The notes: generated by a model not told the origin, from the letters alone. A stretch of 64,000 nucleotides of DNA from Semisulcospira habei (GCA_036245525.1 BTPG01000002.1:165673042-165737041), one strand, 5' to 3'. Positions 44,453 to 55,778 are shown, counted from the first letter of the stretch. Made by a program: numbers and translations.

Positions 44453-44657
44453 TTAACTCATTCTACCCCAACACCGAAATCCCCAAATGTTGCCGTTGTC
44501 CTCTGAAGACTGCACTCTAGTGCAGGTCACAGATCGACCATGATAGGTCAAGGGTGATGCCAGAATAGCTTGGCGCCCAAACTATTCTGGCATCACCCTT
44601 GAACTATCATGGTCGATCCTTATCTTGCTGTGGTGTGTCTAGGGTAGAAAGAGTTAA
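44453..44657 (-). mobile_element. TTAA hairpin MITE, subfamily B variant, reversed
   Basis: 205 bp, TTAA at both ends, opposite orientation to 40886-41103, with the same GATGCC / GGCATC stem. The inner loop side is shortened (CTTGGCGCCCAAACTATTC). Confidence 0.85.
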
Positions 44658-44673
44658 CGCAGCGTCCATTGGT

Positions 44674-44978
44674 ATGAATAATGTTTAGACGCAATAGCTG
44701 GAGATGGAACTAGGGGTGCTGTAATGCTAGATTAGCCTGGCGCCTAGAAGGTGCCAAGTCAATACAGCACTACCTTAAAAAAATCACGGCTGATCCGTCA
44801 GACATGTACAGCCAGCACACACGCAGTTCTCATCTACATCTGTCTATGCCTTCCAACAATGGCCATGCAGAGGAACATGATTCGTGTACGGGCTGACGCC
44901 GCTAGCGGTTTTTGTCGCCGCGATGATTCATGCCGGAATCATCGCGACAAAAAGCGCTACCGACAGCCAAAAGGTTAA
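44674..44978 (+). mobile_element. TTAA-type MITE, families D and C
   Basis: Related to 28311-28583. The terminal stem GTTTTTGTCGCCGCGATGAT / ATCATCGCGACAAAAAGCGC ends at GGTTAA (44975-44978). Confidence 0.7.
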
Positions 44979-45230
44979 GTGTTATGGGATAATAGCCCCC
45001 TTGCGCAAGAAGCCACCGGTATTAAGAGCAGGGGTTTTAGTCGGTAAGACTGTTAAAAATGGTTTCCCTTAGACCGTGTTATGCGGCCTGTGTATGGGAC
45101 TAAATTACAGTTGTGCGCATCATGAATGGCTCAACAAGCAGAGGACAATTTACCGTGCCGACCGCTGTGAAACATGAGGATATGTTAGTGACACTGAGGT
45201 TCTTCGATTAGTGACTGATGAGAGCCCAGT

Positions 45231-45320
45231 GCGCAAAAGGCCATCGGGCCGACGTCGGCGGTGTCGTTGGTACGCGCAGGGCCGTGCGATGGCCAACGTC
45301 GGCCCGATGGCCTTTTGCGC
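45231..45320. repeat. CpG-rich palindrome, family H
   Basis: GCGCAAAAGGCCATCGGGCC pairs exactly with GGCCCGATGGCCTTTTGCGC. Inner arms GACGTCGG / CCAACGTC. Confidence 0.85.
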
Positions 45321-45388
45321 GTTGGGAGGTGAGCAAGGTATTGAATTCGATAGAGCTTCTCGTAGTGCAAACATTGTGCGTTGCTGCT

Positions 45389-45506
<118 letters not shown>

Positions 45507-45913
45507 CACACACACACACACGCACACACAAACTCATAATGACTATGTCATCATTTACAAATACAAAATAGTAAATATAGTTGCGAATCCTCTTAGCCGC
45601 TTCACATACAAAGTGCCATATCAGTATCCAGTGAGATCGCATGTATCTCCTTATCGATTTCAGAGAATGGTGGCTGGTATTCTAGATGCTCGTTATGGCA
45701 GAAGATACCCCTCTCCCCCTCCCCTTCCCCCACCACAGACCACGTTCACCCCTTAGTGCATGAAGCCACCGGTACCGTTTCATACGTGCGTGTACGTGCT
45801 TGTTGGTAGCTGTTTTTGTCGCGATGATTCCTGTACGCAAAGGGTTAACTGAAAACAGCAAGATTAGCAAGACCGGTTTGCAGCGACATCAGCTTTGTGG
45901 TTGGATCAAGTTC

Positions 45914-46005
45914 TTAAGCCCGTTGGCTGTCGGTAGAGCTTTTTGTCGAGGTGATTCCTGCCAGAATCACTCGACAAAAAGCGCTAGCGACAGCTGAAGG
46001 GTTAA
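45914..46005 (+). mobile_element. Minimal TTAA hairpin MITE, family C
   Basis: 92 bp from TTAAGCCCGTTGGCTGTCGG to CGACAGCTGAAGGGTTAA. The stem is GCTTTTTGTCGAGGTGATTC / GAATCACTCGACAAAAAGC. Confidence 0.85.
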
Positions 46006-46069
46006 TCTGCACAATTAGGCATTATTTTGAACTGTGCTTTTAAATACGACGACATCTATCATTTCGATA

Positions 46070-46282
46070 TCAAGGTGACGATAATGGCGGTTCACTTGGA
46101 ATCAGAGTGGTGCTTGTGGTGTCTGTCTTTATGTGATTTCTCAGTAGCCCGGATGTCGTCAAAATGATCAGCACCAGAACTGCGATGACGGCCAGAAGAG
46201 ATGCGCATGCGCACAGGATATGACGACGCCTTGACCTTCTCACGGTCTTTGTCTCCTGCAACCCTCTTACTGTCACCTCCAG
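46070..46282 (-). CDS. Terminal exon of a single-pass membrane protein
   Basis: On the minus strand an acceptor CTATTTACAG (complement of 46283-46292) is followed by an open frame LEVTVRGLQETKTVRRSRRR. A 20-residue hydrophobic segment follows (ASLLAVIAVLVLIILTTSG), then a short Thr/Ser-rich tail (KTDTTSTTLIPSEPPLSSP) and stop TGA at 46070-46072. The layout suggests the last exon of a type I membrane protein. LEVTV could be the last strand of an Ig-like domain, but basic residues just before the membrane make the topology ambiguous. No upstream exon was found at higher coordinates in the window, so it could also be a pseudo-exon. Family not recognised. Confidence 0.4.
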   Translation of the reverse strand: MEVTVRGLQETKTVRRSRRRHILCACASLLAVIAVLVLIILTTSGLLRNHIKTDTTSTTLIPSEPPLSSP

Positions 46283-46337
46283 CTGTAAATAGAAATAGAA
46301 ATAGCAATTAAATATAAGTATAATATAATATAACTTA

Positions 46338-46490
46338 TTGGTCGCAGGGGTTTGCTACACGGACCCTTGTAGGCCTGAGGGAGGTCAAAGAAACTATTGT
46401 ATCCCGAAGGCCAAAGGCCTGAGAGGTACAATGGTTCCTTTGATCTCCCGAAGGCCTACAAGGGTCTGTACAGAAAACCCCTGCTACCAA
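46338..46490. mobile_element. Hairpin MITE-like element, family M
   Basis: TTGGTCGCAGGGGTTTGCTA and GACCCTTGTAGGCCT on the left pair with AGGCCTACAAGGGTC and AACCCCTGCTACCAA on the right. Arms of about 45 bp plus an inner CCCGAAGGCC / GGCCTGAG stem. Confidence 0.75.
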
Positions 46491-46499
46491 TGACGTATT

Positions 46500-47203
46500 T
46501 GTTTTTATTCCCCCACAATTTTCGTAGAGAGATCAAGAAGAATTCTTCCGACCTGGATCACGCCAGACATGACTGACTCCAAAGGAATATACATTTATAC
46601 ATAATAGACTAAAGACGTAATTTAAAATCTTCCATGACGTTGCCATCTCCAGTAGTGTGCTAGTTGTTTCGAAACAAACTAAGTAACTTTTTTACTTTAG
46701 AACATTTTGGTGGTCTTTTATAGAACAAAACTCGCGTCCAAGATGCTTCACAAAGAGGGCTACAAGAAGACCGACATTTTTCGCTACAAGGGATTTGTAG
46801 CTCGGTCTTGTAGTACAGTTTACGCTAAAGGGATTGGTCGTGTGACGTAGGGATAAAAAAAAAACCATAAATATAAATATGATATAAAATAGATATAAAT
46901 ATAATAAGACAGAGAAGACTAATTAGCACTGCCGTAAAAATATCACGGCAGATCCTTCTGCAAGAGTCGGCTTATAGTTTTCAAAGACGCCGTCTTCCAA
47001 ACGACAGGTGCGAATGGGTTAACCCCTTTTCTGCATGCTATCACTAGTACTGCTGTTAACACTTCTGGTGGCCGCATGCAGCAAGGTTCACAAGAGGTCA
47101 AGATCTTCGCACTCAACTACTCGCAACCTCGCATATAACCAAACGCAGTGAGACCCAAACATCTTTGTTGCTGGAGAAAAACTGAATCTGATGACACCCA
47201 AAT
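46500..47203. other. No gene seen
   Basis: AT-rich, non-repetitive sequence with no exon I can support. This is where upstream exons of the minus-strand membrane protein might be expected. Confidence 0.5.
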
Positions 47204-47269
47204 GCAAGAGGTATACATCCTCATGAGCCCCCGCAATTGCGGGGGCTCATGAGGATGTATGCCTCTTGC
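47204..47269. repeat. Family F palindrome, near perfect
   Basis: 66 bp, two 33-bp arms with a single mismatch, no spacer (GAGCCCCCGCAATTGCGGGG centre). Best-preserved family F copy in the window. Confidence 0.9.
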
Positions 47270-47392
47270 TCAAACCACTAACACCCCCACCACACGCACA
47301 AAAAAAAGGTTCTTTGGTGTCTTTCACTCTGAATTTACAATAATTTCAAAAACACAGTCTGTGTCCGCTGGCAGTGAATTCGTTAACTCATT

Positions 47393-47436
47393 CGAGACGT
47401 GCCGCCTCCGGAGGCAGCGCGTCTAGAATGAGTTAA
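47393..47436 (+). mobile_element. 44-bp TTAA mini-palindrome, family L
   Basis: TTAACTCATTCGAGACG on the left and CGTCTAGAATGAGTTAA on the right, around CCGCCTCCGGAGGCAG. Confidence 0.85.
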
Positions 47437-47869
47437 AGTCATTTCAATCTGCTGTGGCCGACCACGTTTGCTTGTGTTTTCAACACACGGTAGATAAAAA
47501 CATGTTTGTTCTGCATACATCGACAGGACGAGCGCGACATCGGTGAGATCCATCTGTAAAATGTGTTGGTCGTCTTTGGCTGCCTTAATTTACACAAGGC
47601 CCAAAATTAAAACCCGCATTTTAAAAAGAAAACCAGTGGTAAGAACGAAAACAAATCGCTGAAATCAATAGTAAGCATCAGGCGGTGAACGTATGTGGAA
47701 AACAAAAAGAAATCAAGAAAGAAAGACAGACAGAAACACCTTGGTATTTCCTCGATCGATACTGTCTTCTGTGTGACTGCACGGCTCATGTTTCTTGTGA
47801 AGAAAGCGAAAGATAGGAAGGTGGTGGGTAAACTGGCAGGTGTCATGATGGGTAGGAGGGGGAGGGGGG

Positions 47870-47875
<6 letters not shown>

Positions 47876-47914
<39 letters not shown>

Positions 47915-47921
47915 AGGGAGG

Positions 47922-48008
<87 letters not shown>

Positions 48009-48050
48009 TGAATGAATGAATGAATGAATGAATGAATGAATGAATGAATG
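47876..48050. repeat. (GA)n then (GAAT)n, tail of a minus-strand LINE
   Basis: About 125 bp of GA with GGGA interruptions, then GAATGAAT repeats directly abutting TACTTTATTTCTCAAGGA, which is the complement of a LINE 3' end. Confidence 0.9.
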
Positions 48051-48256
48051 ATACTTTATTTCTCAAGGATGGAAACAGAAGGCGCACAGGCCTCTTTTCG
48101 TATTTGTCCTTGCTAAACTACAACATTAAACACAACGTTAAAACAATATGCTAACAGCACAAACAAGCGGCTACACCCACAGGTCACTTGTGTTACAATC
48201 AGATATAAGTTCACAAGTCGCTGAAGGTTACAGTCGCGCACGCACACACGCACGCA

Positions 48257-48337
<81 letters not shown>

Positions 48338-50378
48338 ACACACGTCAATTGGCAGGGTCTTTGGGGAGGGGGGGGTACGATATAAAGTGATTGTTTTATA
48401 GACAACGACTGCGCGCTTATGATACAGCTACTCTTGTGTAGAAATGTAGTGAACAGGCAAAACACTACAGTAAAGAGAGATATATAAAAACTAACAAGTG
48501 CAAAACGGAGGACCACAACAATGCTTTAAAAAAGGAAATCTTTGACATGGCTCTTTTGGACACATTATCTACGTTTCTTTCAAGTTTGCTCTGAGATGTA
48601 TTTAAACGCTTTTGTCTTAAACAATGGAAGATGTCTCGTTTGTAGAGGAAGTGAGTTCCATAAATGGGCACTCGCGTACGAAAGTTTGGATTTAAACAAG
48701 TCAATTCGGGGCCGTTCAATGACGAGACTGTTCCTCGAAGTGCTGTAAACCCGTTCGCTCTCAGTGAAAAGCTTAGCCAGGTAGGGGAGGCGGGTGGGGC
48801 GGGGGGGGGGGGGGTGGGGGTGGGGGGGCTTTCCCGTTCAGTGCTTTGTGCATAAGTTCGCACTTATTTAACGTAAGGTGTTGATGTAAATTAAGGAGCC
48901 TTGTTGCCTGAATCTTTTCTTCCAAAGTTAGAGAGGGGATTGGGAGGATCAGTTTAAATGCGCGCTTGTATAGAGAATTAATCCTCTTATGGTTAGCCTC
49001 ACTACAGCTGTCCCAAATAGTAGATGCGTAGTCAATGTGAGGTTTTATGTAGGAGTTGAAAAATAGCTTACGTGTCTTAGTATCAATGACAGATTTTAAT
49101 CTTTACGGTAAAAACGGCTTCTTTCATAATGTTTTCCTAGTTGCGTTAGATTTATATTTGGCAACGAGCACAGTTGTTCGTCAACAATTACCCCGAGGAG
49201 ACGATATTCCTTGAATTGCTCAATGGAAACTGAATCAAAAGAGACTGAGGCTAAGCTGATGCTTTTGGCGTGTTGTGATTAGCATGCTTTTTGATTTACA
49301 TGGCTTAACAAGCATATCATTATTTTTGCACAGTGAGACCTCTTAAAGACTAATCTGAAGATTGCTTGATATTTCAGGTACAGTTTTTTCCGCCCGCGTT
49401 AAGAGTTGAATCATCGGCAAACATGTCACATACGGTATTTGGATTGGATATATGAAGTGGAAGATCATTTATAAACAAACAGAAGAGTAACGGTTCTAGT
49501 ATGGATCCCTGGAGCACGCCATACTCAACACGCTTTTCAGAAGAGAAGGTATCATTGGTGTACACAGGTTGAATTCTCCCTATGATATATAAACGAGAGA
49601 ATGAGAGTGTCCCTGGGCTGTTATTGTTAAAGTAGCAGTCTAGTTTCTCTAATAAGATTTCGTGGTTTATAAGGTCGAACGCTTTTTTCAGGTCTAGAAA
49701 GACACCACCAGACATTTTGTTTCTGTTGATGTTGAGCAGCCAAGTGTCAATCATATGAACCAAGGCAGTGTGACAAGAATGTTTAGTGCGAAAACCAGAC
49801 TGATCTTTATTCAGGAGAGACTTTTCTTCCAGGAATTCGAGAAGATGTTTGCGTACATGCTTCTCAATAGGCTTCGACAGAATAGATAATATGGATATGG
49901 GCCGAAAATTATTTGGATCAGATGTGTCTTTTGTTTTGGGTATAGGTACCACTTTAGATTTTTGGAAAGCCGCCGGAAAAAAAATATTATTTTGAATACA
50001 TAGGTTGTAAATATAGGTTAAGCTTTCCACAATGTATGGAAGATAGAGTTCGAGGATAAACCATTGATACCATCAACGCCAGCTGATCTTTTGTTCTTGA
50101 GACTAGAGATAAATCTTTACTTCATGTACAGCGATGAAAGGGACATTAAAAGCATCGCCCCCGGACAGTCCTTGCTTACAAAAGTCAGTAAGCTTCTGCG
50201 ATGCGACATGTTCTACCTGATCCAAGCCTTCAGCGTACAGTAAAGATTTCGGGGCTAAAATGAAGTGCTCGTTAAAAGCATCGGCTGCAAGGTTGGCAGT
50301 CGTATTTGCAGAATGATTTTTACTATTGTTGGTTAGTAAGAGTAACGCTAAGAGGATTAATTTTCTGTACAAGCGTGT
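48051..50378 (-). mobile_element. CR1-like LINE fragment, 5' truncated, decayed
   Basis: The minus-strand 3' end has AAATAAAGTA before the tail repeats. It contains (CA)n and G-rich insertions, an RT domain at 49374-50030 and a piece of the linker before RT (50103-50340: NTTANLAADAFNEHFILAPK). Frames are broken, so it is inactive. Confidence 0.8.
49374..50030 (-). pseudogene. CR1-like reverse transcriptase fragment
   Basis: An open stretch of 218 codons with SDPNNFRPISILSILSKPIE, NKDQSGFRTKHSCHTAL, GVFLDLKKAFDLINHEIL, YGVLQGSILEPLLFCLFIND and a MFADDSTL catalytic box. The normal GVPQGS is GVLQGS here. Clearly an RT palm; the fingers are partial. Confidence 0.85.
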
Positions 50379-50462
<84 letters not shown>

Positions 50463-50465
50463 CAC

Positions 50466-50545
<80 letters not shown>
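50379..50545. repeat. (GA)n array
   Basis: GA array with ACAGAGACAC interruptions, followed by AAATGAAACTTTATTTTTCA, another LINE 3' end read on the minus strand. Confidence 0.95.
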
Positions 50546-50750
50546 TAGAGAAATTAAATAAAATGAAACTTTATTTTTCAAGGATAAATGATTAGGTACC
50601 TTCAATGACCTTTTTTTTCAATCATCTCCTTGCTAAGCTATGGCATGCACGTAAACACACATACACATAATTTTATATATAAAAGTATACATAATAGTGA
50701 AAAGTACAGGCAACAATATTCCATTTCAAATAATCAATGCTCACATTACA

Positions 50751-50796
<46 letters not shown>

Positions 50797-50908
50797 AGAG
50801 GGGTGAGTTGTGCTCACGATCGACGTCACACAGTTGAAGAGCGGCTCCGCACATTTTTAGCATTTTGCAACATAATTACTTAATTAGTGACTTTAGAACA
50901 ACGACAGG

Positions 50909-51835
50909 GTGATTCAGCTCATCATGCCAAGCAGTCCGGTATCTTTTCGTGCCATTTGCGGTACCTTTTACTGGACTTTTCAAAACTTCATGGCTCGCAA
51001 AGCACAGAGGAAGGCAGCCCTACGTTACCGCACTGTCAGTGTCAGCGGACCGGTGGCAGTCATTCTCGTGTTTTTGGTCGGCTTTCTGCTCCGGTGTGGC
51101 GATGTCGAAGCGAACCCAGGGCCACCGAAACGACAGACTCTTTTGACATGCCAGGGGAACCAAGACAACCAGTCGCCCGGGGGTGAGGCAAACGCAGTGT
51201 CTGAGCCGACCATTGCTGATGTGTTTAAAATGTTGAATGTGATGGACAAAAAGATGGACAGTATGAAAGCTACAATGCAGGAGCAGATGGACAAAATTCA
51301 GAGTGACTTTACTGCGGTGATGAAAGAAAACAGAGAGTTGAAGGAGAAAGTTACGCAGCTGGAGGATAAGCTGGATGATTTGGAGGGGCGGAGCAGACGC
51401 AATAATCTGATCTTTCACGGAATCCCCCACCCCCAGGGGCGCTCAGAGACTTGGGCGGACTGTGAAAAAGCTGTCAAGTCAATGTTGAAGGACGAGATGG
51501 GCATAGAGGAGGAGATCGAGGTGGAGCGTGCCCATCGTCTGAAGGGGGGCAAGGCGCCCCACCCCATCATCGTGTGCTTCAACAAGTACAAAGACAAGGA
51601 GCGGATCCTGTTTGAGCGAAGAACGCTGAAGGAGAACAGGTCCCGGGTCTACATCTCTGAGGACTTCACCCCTCGGGTGAGGGACGTGCGCCGCAAGCTA
51701 CTACCCTTCCTCAAGGAGGCCAAGCAGGCGGGGAAGAAGGCCTTCCTCCGCTTCGACTCCCTCGTTGTTGAGGGAAAGACCCACGCATACGACGCTGCTA
51801 CCCAGAGGCCAGTGGAGCGCAGGGGGCAGAAATGA
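50909..51835 (+). CDS. LINE ORF1 with N-terminal 2A-like motif, coiled coil and RRM
   Basis: 308 residues. An ATG at 50924 (MPSSPVSF) is an alternative start to the frame's first codon (50909), which is ATT or other non-ATG. A hydrophobic stretch (VAVILVFLVGFLL, about residues 49-61) leads directly into GDVEANPGP (51098-51124). That is the DxExNPGP ribosome-skipping signature, with the expected break between Gly71 and Pro72. Then come a low-complexity linker, a coiled coil (about 110-155: MKENRELKEKVTQLEDKLDD) and an L1-ORF1-like RRM and C-terminal domain (GRSRRNNLIFHGIP, ERAHRLKGGK, RVYISEDFTPRVRDVR). The skipping product would release the RNA-binding part from a short, possibly signal-like peptide. 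2A-like motifs are known in some invertebrate LINEs. Confidence 0.85.
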   Translation: MIQLIMPSSPVSFRAICGTFYWTFQNFMARKAQRKAALRYRTVSVSGPVAVILVFLVGFLLRCGDVEANPGPPKRQTLLTCQGNQDNQSPGGEANAVSEPTIADVFKMLNVMDKKMDSMKATMQEQMDKIQSDFTAVMKENRELKEKVTQLEDKLDDLEGRSRRNNLIFHGIPHPQGRSETWADCEKAVKSMLKDEMGIEEEIEVERAHRLKGGKAPHPIIVCFNKYKDKERILFERRTLKENRSRVYISEDFTPRVRDVRRKLLPFLKEAKQAGKKAFLRFDSLVVEGKTHAYDAATQRPVERRGQK

Positions 51836-52036
51836 GGGGCAGGCCGGCATGTTGACCCAGCAACCAGGAGAAGACAGCCCGTCCCTCATTCAGACCCCCA
51901 GGGCCCCCACCATGTGTCTTCAAAGGACGACTTACCTGCACACACACACACTCAAGTGCCCATACTCAAACCCACACCCGCACACTGTGTTGATGAAAGT
52001 GGTAGTGATGAAAGTGGTAGCTCTGTGTTTCGCATC

Positions 52037-55000
52037 ATGGCATGGAATATCCAAGGTCTTGTAAATAAGCTGAAAAGTGTTTCTTTTAGGCAGTTCTGTG
52101 AAAAGTGTCAAATTTTTGCATTTTCAGAGATCTGGTCGTGTAAGCAAAATGTTATAGAGGATACCTTTCCAGAGTATCAGGTGTTTTTTTCACCACGTAC
52201 ACAAAAGTTAAAAGGGGGCGTGGCCGTGTGTGTACATAAATCTATAGCCTGTCATGTGTTGCGTTTAATGCAGGCAGCTGAGGATATTGTGTTTCTAAAG
52301 ATCGGTAAGTCTGTTTTGAACTCTGCATCTGATGTTCTGGCAGCATTTGTGTATGTGGCTCCAGAGCGTTCTGTTGTATATGGTGAAGATAACGTTGATG
52401 GTTTTGAAGTGTTAGAAAACTACATGTCTCAAGTTTTACGTGCTCACCCTGAGCTGCCTTGGCTATTATGTGGCGATTTTAACTCCCGCACTGCCGGGCT
52501 GTCTGATACTGATTTTATTGATGGCAATTCACACGTGCAGCCTCTACAGGAATTAACAGATCTGCTAGAGGATGTACCACAAAGTCCACGGAGGTCAAAA
52601 GATATTGGCGTAAACAGTTTTGGTCGGAAACTGATAGAACTATGTCAAGAGTACTGTTTGTTTATTGTCAATGGCAGAACGAAAGGTGACAGTGAGGGAG
52701 AAATTACGTGCGTGGCCAACAGAGGCAAAAGTGTGGTGGACTACTGTATTTGCTCTAAATCCGTGTTTGACCTAGTGACCGATATGTTTGTTGCAGACAG
52801 GTGCGAGTCAGACCATTTCCCCATTGTAACCACGTTTACTTCTATTCAGTCTGTTTATTCATGTGATGATGATGATTTAAATGATGATATAATACTAGAG
52901 GAAGGGGTTAAATTTGTTTGGAAAGAAAACTACGCTGAATCCTTTTGTGCATACATTGAAGATAATCAGGAGACTCAGTTTCAACACTTTTCGTCAGCGC
53001 TTGACTCGAGTGTAGAAGAAGGGTCGGCCTGTTTTGTAGCATTCATTCAGAAGGCGGCTGACAAAATGAGGTCAGGTAAGAAGATAGGTGAATCCCGTGC
53101 ACAGCCGCCGTGGTGGGACTCGGACTGCGAGTTAGCAAAACAAAACAAGTACCTACAGTTGAAGCAGTTCAGACACACAAACACACATGACGACTTAGGG
53201 AAGTATCTTGACATGAAGAAAGAATTTAAGAAGTTGTGTAAAACAAAACAAGTAGAGTACAACGCATGGGTTTTGAATGAGCTCAACGATGCATGTAATG
53301 ATGCAAACTCAAGAACATTTTGGCAAAAAATAAAGTCTCTGACTGGCGTTAAAAAGTTGTGTTCTGATGTCGTTTCACCACGCGTGTGGTATGATTATTT
53401 TCGTAATTTGCTAAATGTGGATCAGAATGTTGATGATTCAGGTTTCAGCAGACAGGCCGAGGGTGTTTTGAATGACCATATATCTGATGATTGTGATGGT
53501 TGTCATAATGCAAAATTTGACGAGGAAATCACGCAGGATGAAATTCGCAGTGCTATTAATAACATGAAGAAAGGGAAAGCATCAGGCCCTGATGGCTTGC
53601 CCACTGACCTTTTTCATCATGCAGGTGAGATCCTTGTGAAATTTCTGCATCCTTTGTTTAATCGTGTGTTTCAAAGTGCGGAATACCCTGAAAGCTGGAC
53701 CATGGCTGTGATATTTCCACTACACAAAAAGGGTAACCCTAGAAATGTTGACAACTACAGAGGAATTTCTCTTCTGAACGTTATCAGTAAGTTGTACAGT
53801 TTTGTCATTAACAACAGGTTGGTTCGTTTTTGTGAAGAGAACGATTGTATTCCTGAGGCCCAAGCTGGCTTCCGTAAAGGATACAGTACTATAGACAACA
53901 TTTTTTGCTTACAGGCACTAGTGCAAAAGTATCTTAGCAAGCAGGGTGGCCGTTTTTACACCATGTACGTAGATTTTTCTAAAGCTTACGACAGTGTGCA
54001 CAGGACAAAACTGTTGTATCTCTTGCTACGTAAAGGAGTTCATGGAAAGTTGCTTCAGACACTTGAGAGTATGTACAAACATGTAAAAGCTGCTGTAAGG
54101 GTTGGAACCAAAGTTACCGACTACTTTGATTGCAAGTCAGGGGTGCGACAAGGTTGTGTGTTGAGCCCACTGCTGTTTTCTATCTTTCTTTCAGAATTTG
54201 AGACAGAAATATCATCGTGCGGTGCACGTGGCATTGATATTTTTGCAGACCCACTGGGTATTTTCCTTCTTATGTATGCTGATGATATAGCCATTGTCTC
54301 TGACTCTGTAGCAGATCTCCAAAAGAAAATTAATTGTTTAGAAAAATACTGTAAAAAATGGGGTCTCACTGTGAACATGGACAAGACAAAAGTGGTGGTC
54401 TTCAAAAATGGAGGTTTTGTGAAAAATTGTGAAAAATGGTTTTATGCTGACAAGCAGATTCAAGTCGAGTCCAGTTATACTTACCTTGGTGTGATATTTT
54501 CCTCTACTCTGAACTGGGCAAGATGTGTAGAAAACTTAGCTGGAAAAGCCAGGAGAGCAGTTGCAGGCATCAAAAGACTATACTTCAAATTACAAAACTT
54601 GCCAGCTGACACTGTTTTTCACATTTTTGATGTCAAGATTAAACCCATTGTGCTATACGGGTCAGAGGTCTGGGGTTTCCAGAGACATGATGTAATTGAG
54701 CAGGTTCATATAAAGGTTTGTAAAATGGTCCTTGGTGTTGGAAGAGATGTAAAAAACAATATTGCGCTGGGTGAGTGTGGAAGATTCCCTATGTATATTG
54801 ATGCCTATGTTCGAATGGTGAAGTACTGGTGCAGACTTCTTACCATGTCAGAAAACAGATACCCAAGACAGTGTTACACGATGTTATATATGCATGATAC
54901 TTCGGGTAGATCGAACTGGGCTACTCAAATAAAGACTCTATTGTGTATGCACGGGTTTGGGTATGTATGGGAAATGCAGTCAGTTGGAAACACTCCTCTG

Positions 55001-55441
55001 TTCATTCAGATATTCAAAGATCGGCTGATGGATTGTTTCCGACAGGACTGGCATGCATCCCTTACCTCAAACACAGAATACTGCCATTACCACCCAGAAA
55101 TACTTAGAGCCAGTTACATAGGGCAGCTGAACTCTTGTGAACTCAGGCGGGCAATATGTTTACTTAGATGTAACCGTTTACCTTTAAACGGAGTATCCAG
55201 ATTTGGAAAACCCATCACTAATCCAGAATGTAATTCATGTGATTGGCATAAGGCTGAAGATTTGTGTCATTTTCTGTTCGAGTGTCCAAAATATGCCCCT
55301 TTACGTAAAAAGTACATTCCACTGTTTTACTACAGATTCCCATCCGATCTTAAAGTTCAGCTGCTGTGTGGAAACCTACATGATAAACTGGTCTTTAAAG
55401 TTGCTATGTATATTTCAGGTTGCCTTAAATTAAGGAATTAG
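52037..55441 (+). CDS. LINE ORF2: AP endonuclease and reverse transcriptase
   Basis: 1134 residues from the first in-frame ATG (MAWNIQGLVNKLKSVS). The frame is open back to 51914 without an ATG. EN motifs: MAWNIQG, FAFSEIWS, LLCGDFNSR and RCESDHFPI. RT motifs: DNYRGISLLNVISKLYS, QAGFRKGYSTIDNIF, MYVDFSKAYDSV, GVRQGCVLSPLLFSIFL and YADD at 54275-54286 (about residue 747). The C-terminus has CNSCDWHKAEDLCHFLFECP, a CCHC-type zinc motif. Function: target-primed reverse transcription. No stop or frameshift. Confidence 0.95.
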   Translation: MAWNIQGLVNKLKSVSFRQFCEKCQIFAFSEIWSCKQNVIEDTFPEYQVFFSPRTQKLKGGVAVCVHKSIACHVLRLMQAAEDIVFLKIGKSVLNSASDVLAAFVYVAPERSVVYGEDNVDGFEVLENYMSQVLRAHPELPWLLCGDFNSRTAGLSDTDFIDGNSHVQPLQELTDLLEDVPQSPRRSKDIGVNSFGRKLIELCQEYCLFIVNGRTKGDSEGEITCVANRGKSVVDYCICSKSVFDLVTDMFVADRCESDHFPIVTTFTSIQSVYSCDDDDLNDDIILEEGVKFVWKENYAESFCAYIEDNQETQFQHFSSALDSSVEEGSACFVAFIQKAADKMRSGKKIGESRAQPPWWDSDCELAKQNKYLQLKQFRHTNTHDDLGKYLDMKKEFKKLCKTKQVEYNAWVLNELNDACNDANSRTFWQKIKSLTGVKKLCSDVVSPRVWYDYFRNLLNVDQNVDDSGFSRQAEGVLNDHISDDCDGCHNAKFDEEITQDEIRSAINNMKKGKASGPDGLPTDLFHHAGEILVKFLHPLFNRVFQSAEYPESWTMAVIFPLHKKGNPRNVDNYRGISLLNVISKLYSFVINNRLVRFCEENDCIPEAQAGFRKGYSTIDNIFCLQALVQKYLSKQGGRFYTMYVDFSKAYDSVHRTKLLYLLLRKGVHGKLLQTLESMYKHVKAAVRVGTKVTDYFDCKSGVRQGCVLSPLLFSIFLSEFETEISSCGARGIDIFADPLGIFLLMYADDIAIVSDSVADLQKKINCLEKYCKKWGLTVNMDKTKVVVFKNGGFVKNCEKWFYADKQIQVESSYTYLGVIFSSTLNWARCVENLAGKARRAVAGIKRLYFKLQNLPADTVFHIFDVKIKPIVLYGSEVWGFQRHDVIEQVHIKVCKMVLGVGRDVKNNIALGECGRFPMYIDAYVRMVKYWCRLLTMSENRYPRQCYTMLYMHDTSGRSNWATQIKTLLCMHGFGYVWEMQSVGNTPLFIQIFKDRLMDCFRQDWHASLTSNTEYCHYHPEILRASYIGQLNSCELRRAICLLRCNRLPLNGVSRFGKPITNPECNSCDWHKAEDLCHFLFECPKYAPLRKKYIPLFYYRFPSDLKVQLLCGNLHDKLVFKVAMYISGCLKLRN

Positions 55442-55620
55442 AGGGATTTGCTTTGAACTTTTCTTGTTTTTTGTTTATTTATGTGCGCTGATGTAATGCT
55501 ATATGAGTGTGTTTTACAACCACCTTCCTGTATTTTCTGGTTGTAAATTGTATTTTGTGTTCATATGGGCCTGATGGCCTGCAAAAACTGAAATAAATTT
55601 ATTAAATTTAAAATTAAATT

Positions 55621-55622
<2 letters not shown>

Positions 55623-55686
<64 letters not shown>

Positions 55687-55713
55687 ACATTCACACTGAT
55701 ATATATACCAGTC

Positions 55714-55776
<63 letters not shown>
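55623..55776. repeat. (CA)n arrays flanking the LINE 3' end
   Basis: Two CA arrays separated by ATTCACACTGATATATATAC. Confidence 0.95.

Positions 55777-55778
<2 letters not shown>

Larger units (their letters stand above)
50795..55622 (+). mobile_element. Full-length LINE with 2A-bearing ORF1, apparently intact
   Basis: 4.8 kb between two (CA)n arrays (50750-50794 and 55623 onward), which hides any target duplication. Layout: 5' UTR, ORF1 (50909-51835), a 201-nt spacer, ORF2 (52037-55441), and a short 3' UTR with AATAAATTTATTAAA near 55590. Both ORFs are open throughout, so the element is young. The RT looks CR1-group or related; the clade is not settled. Confidence 0.88.
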
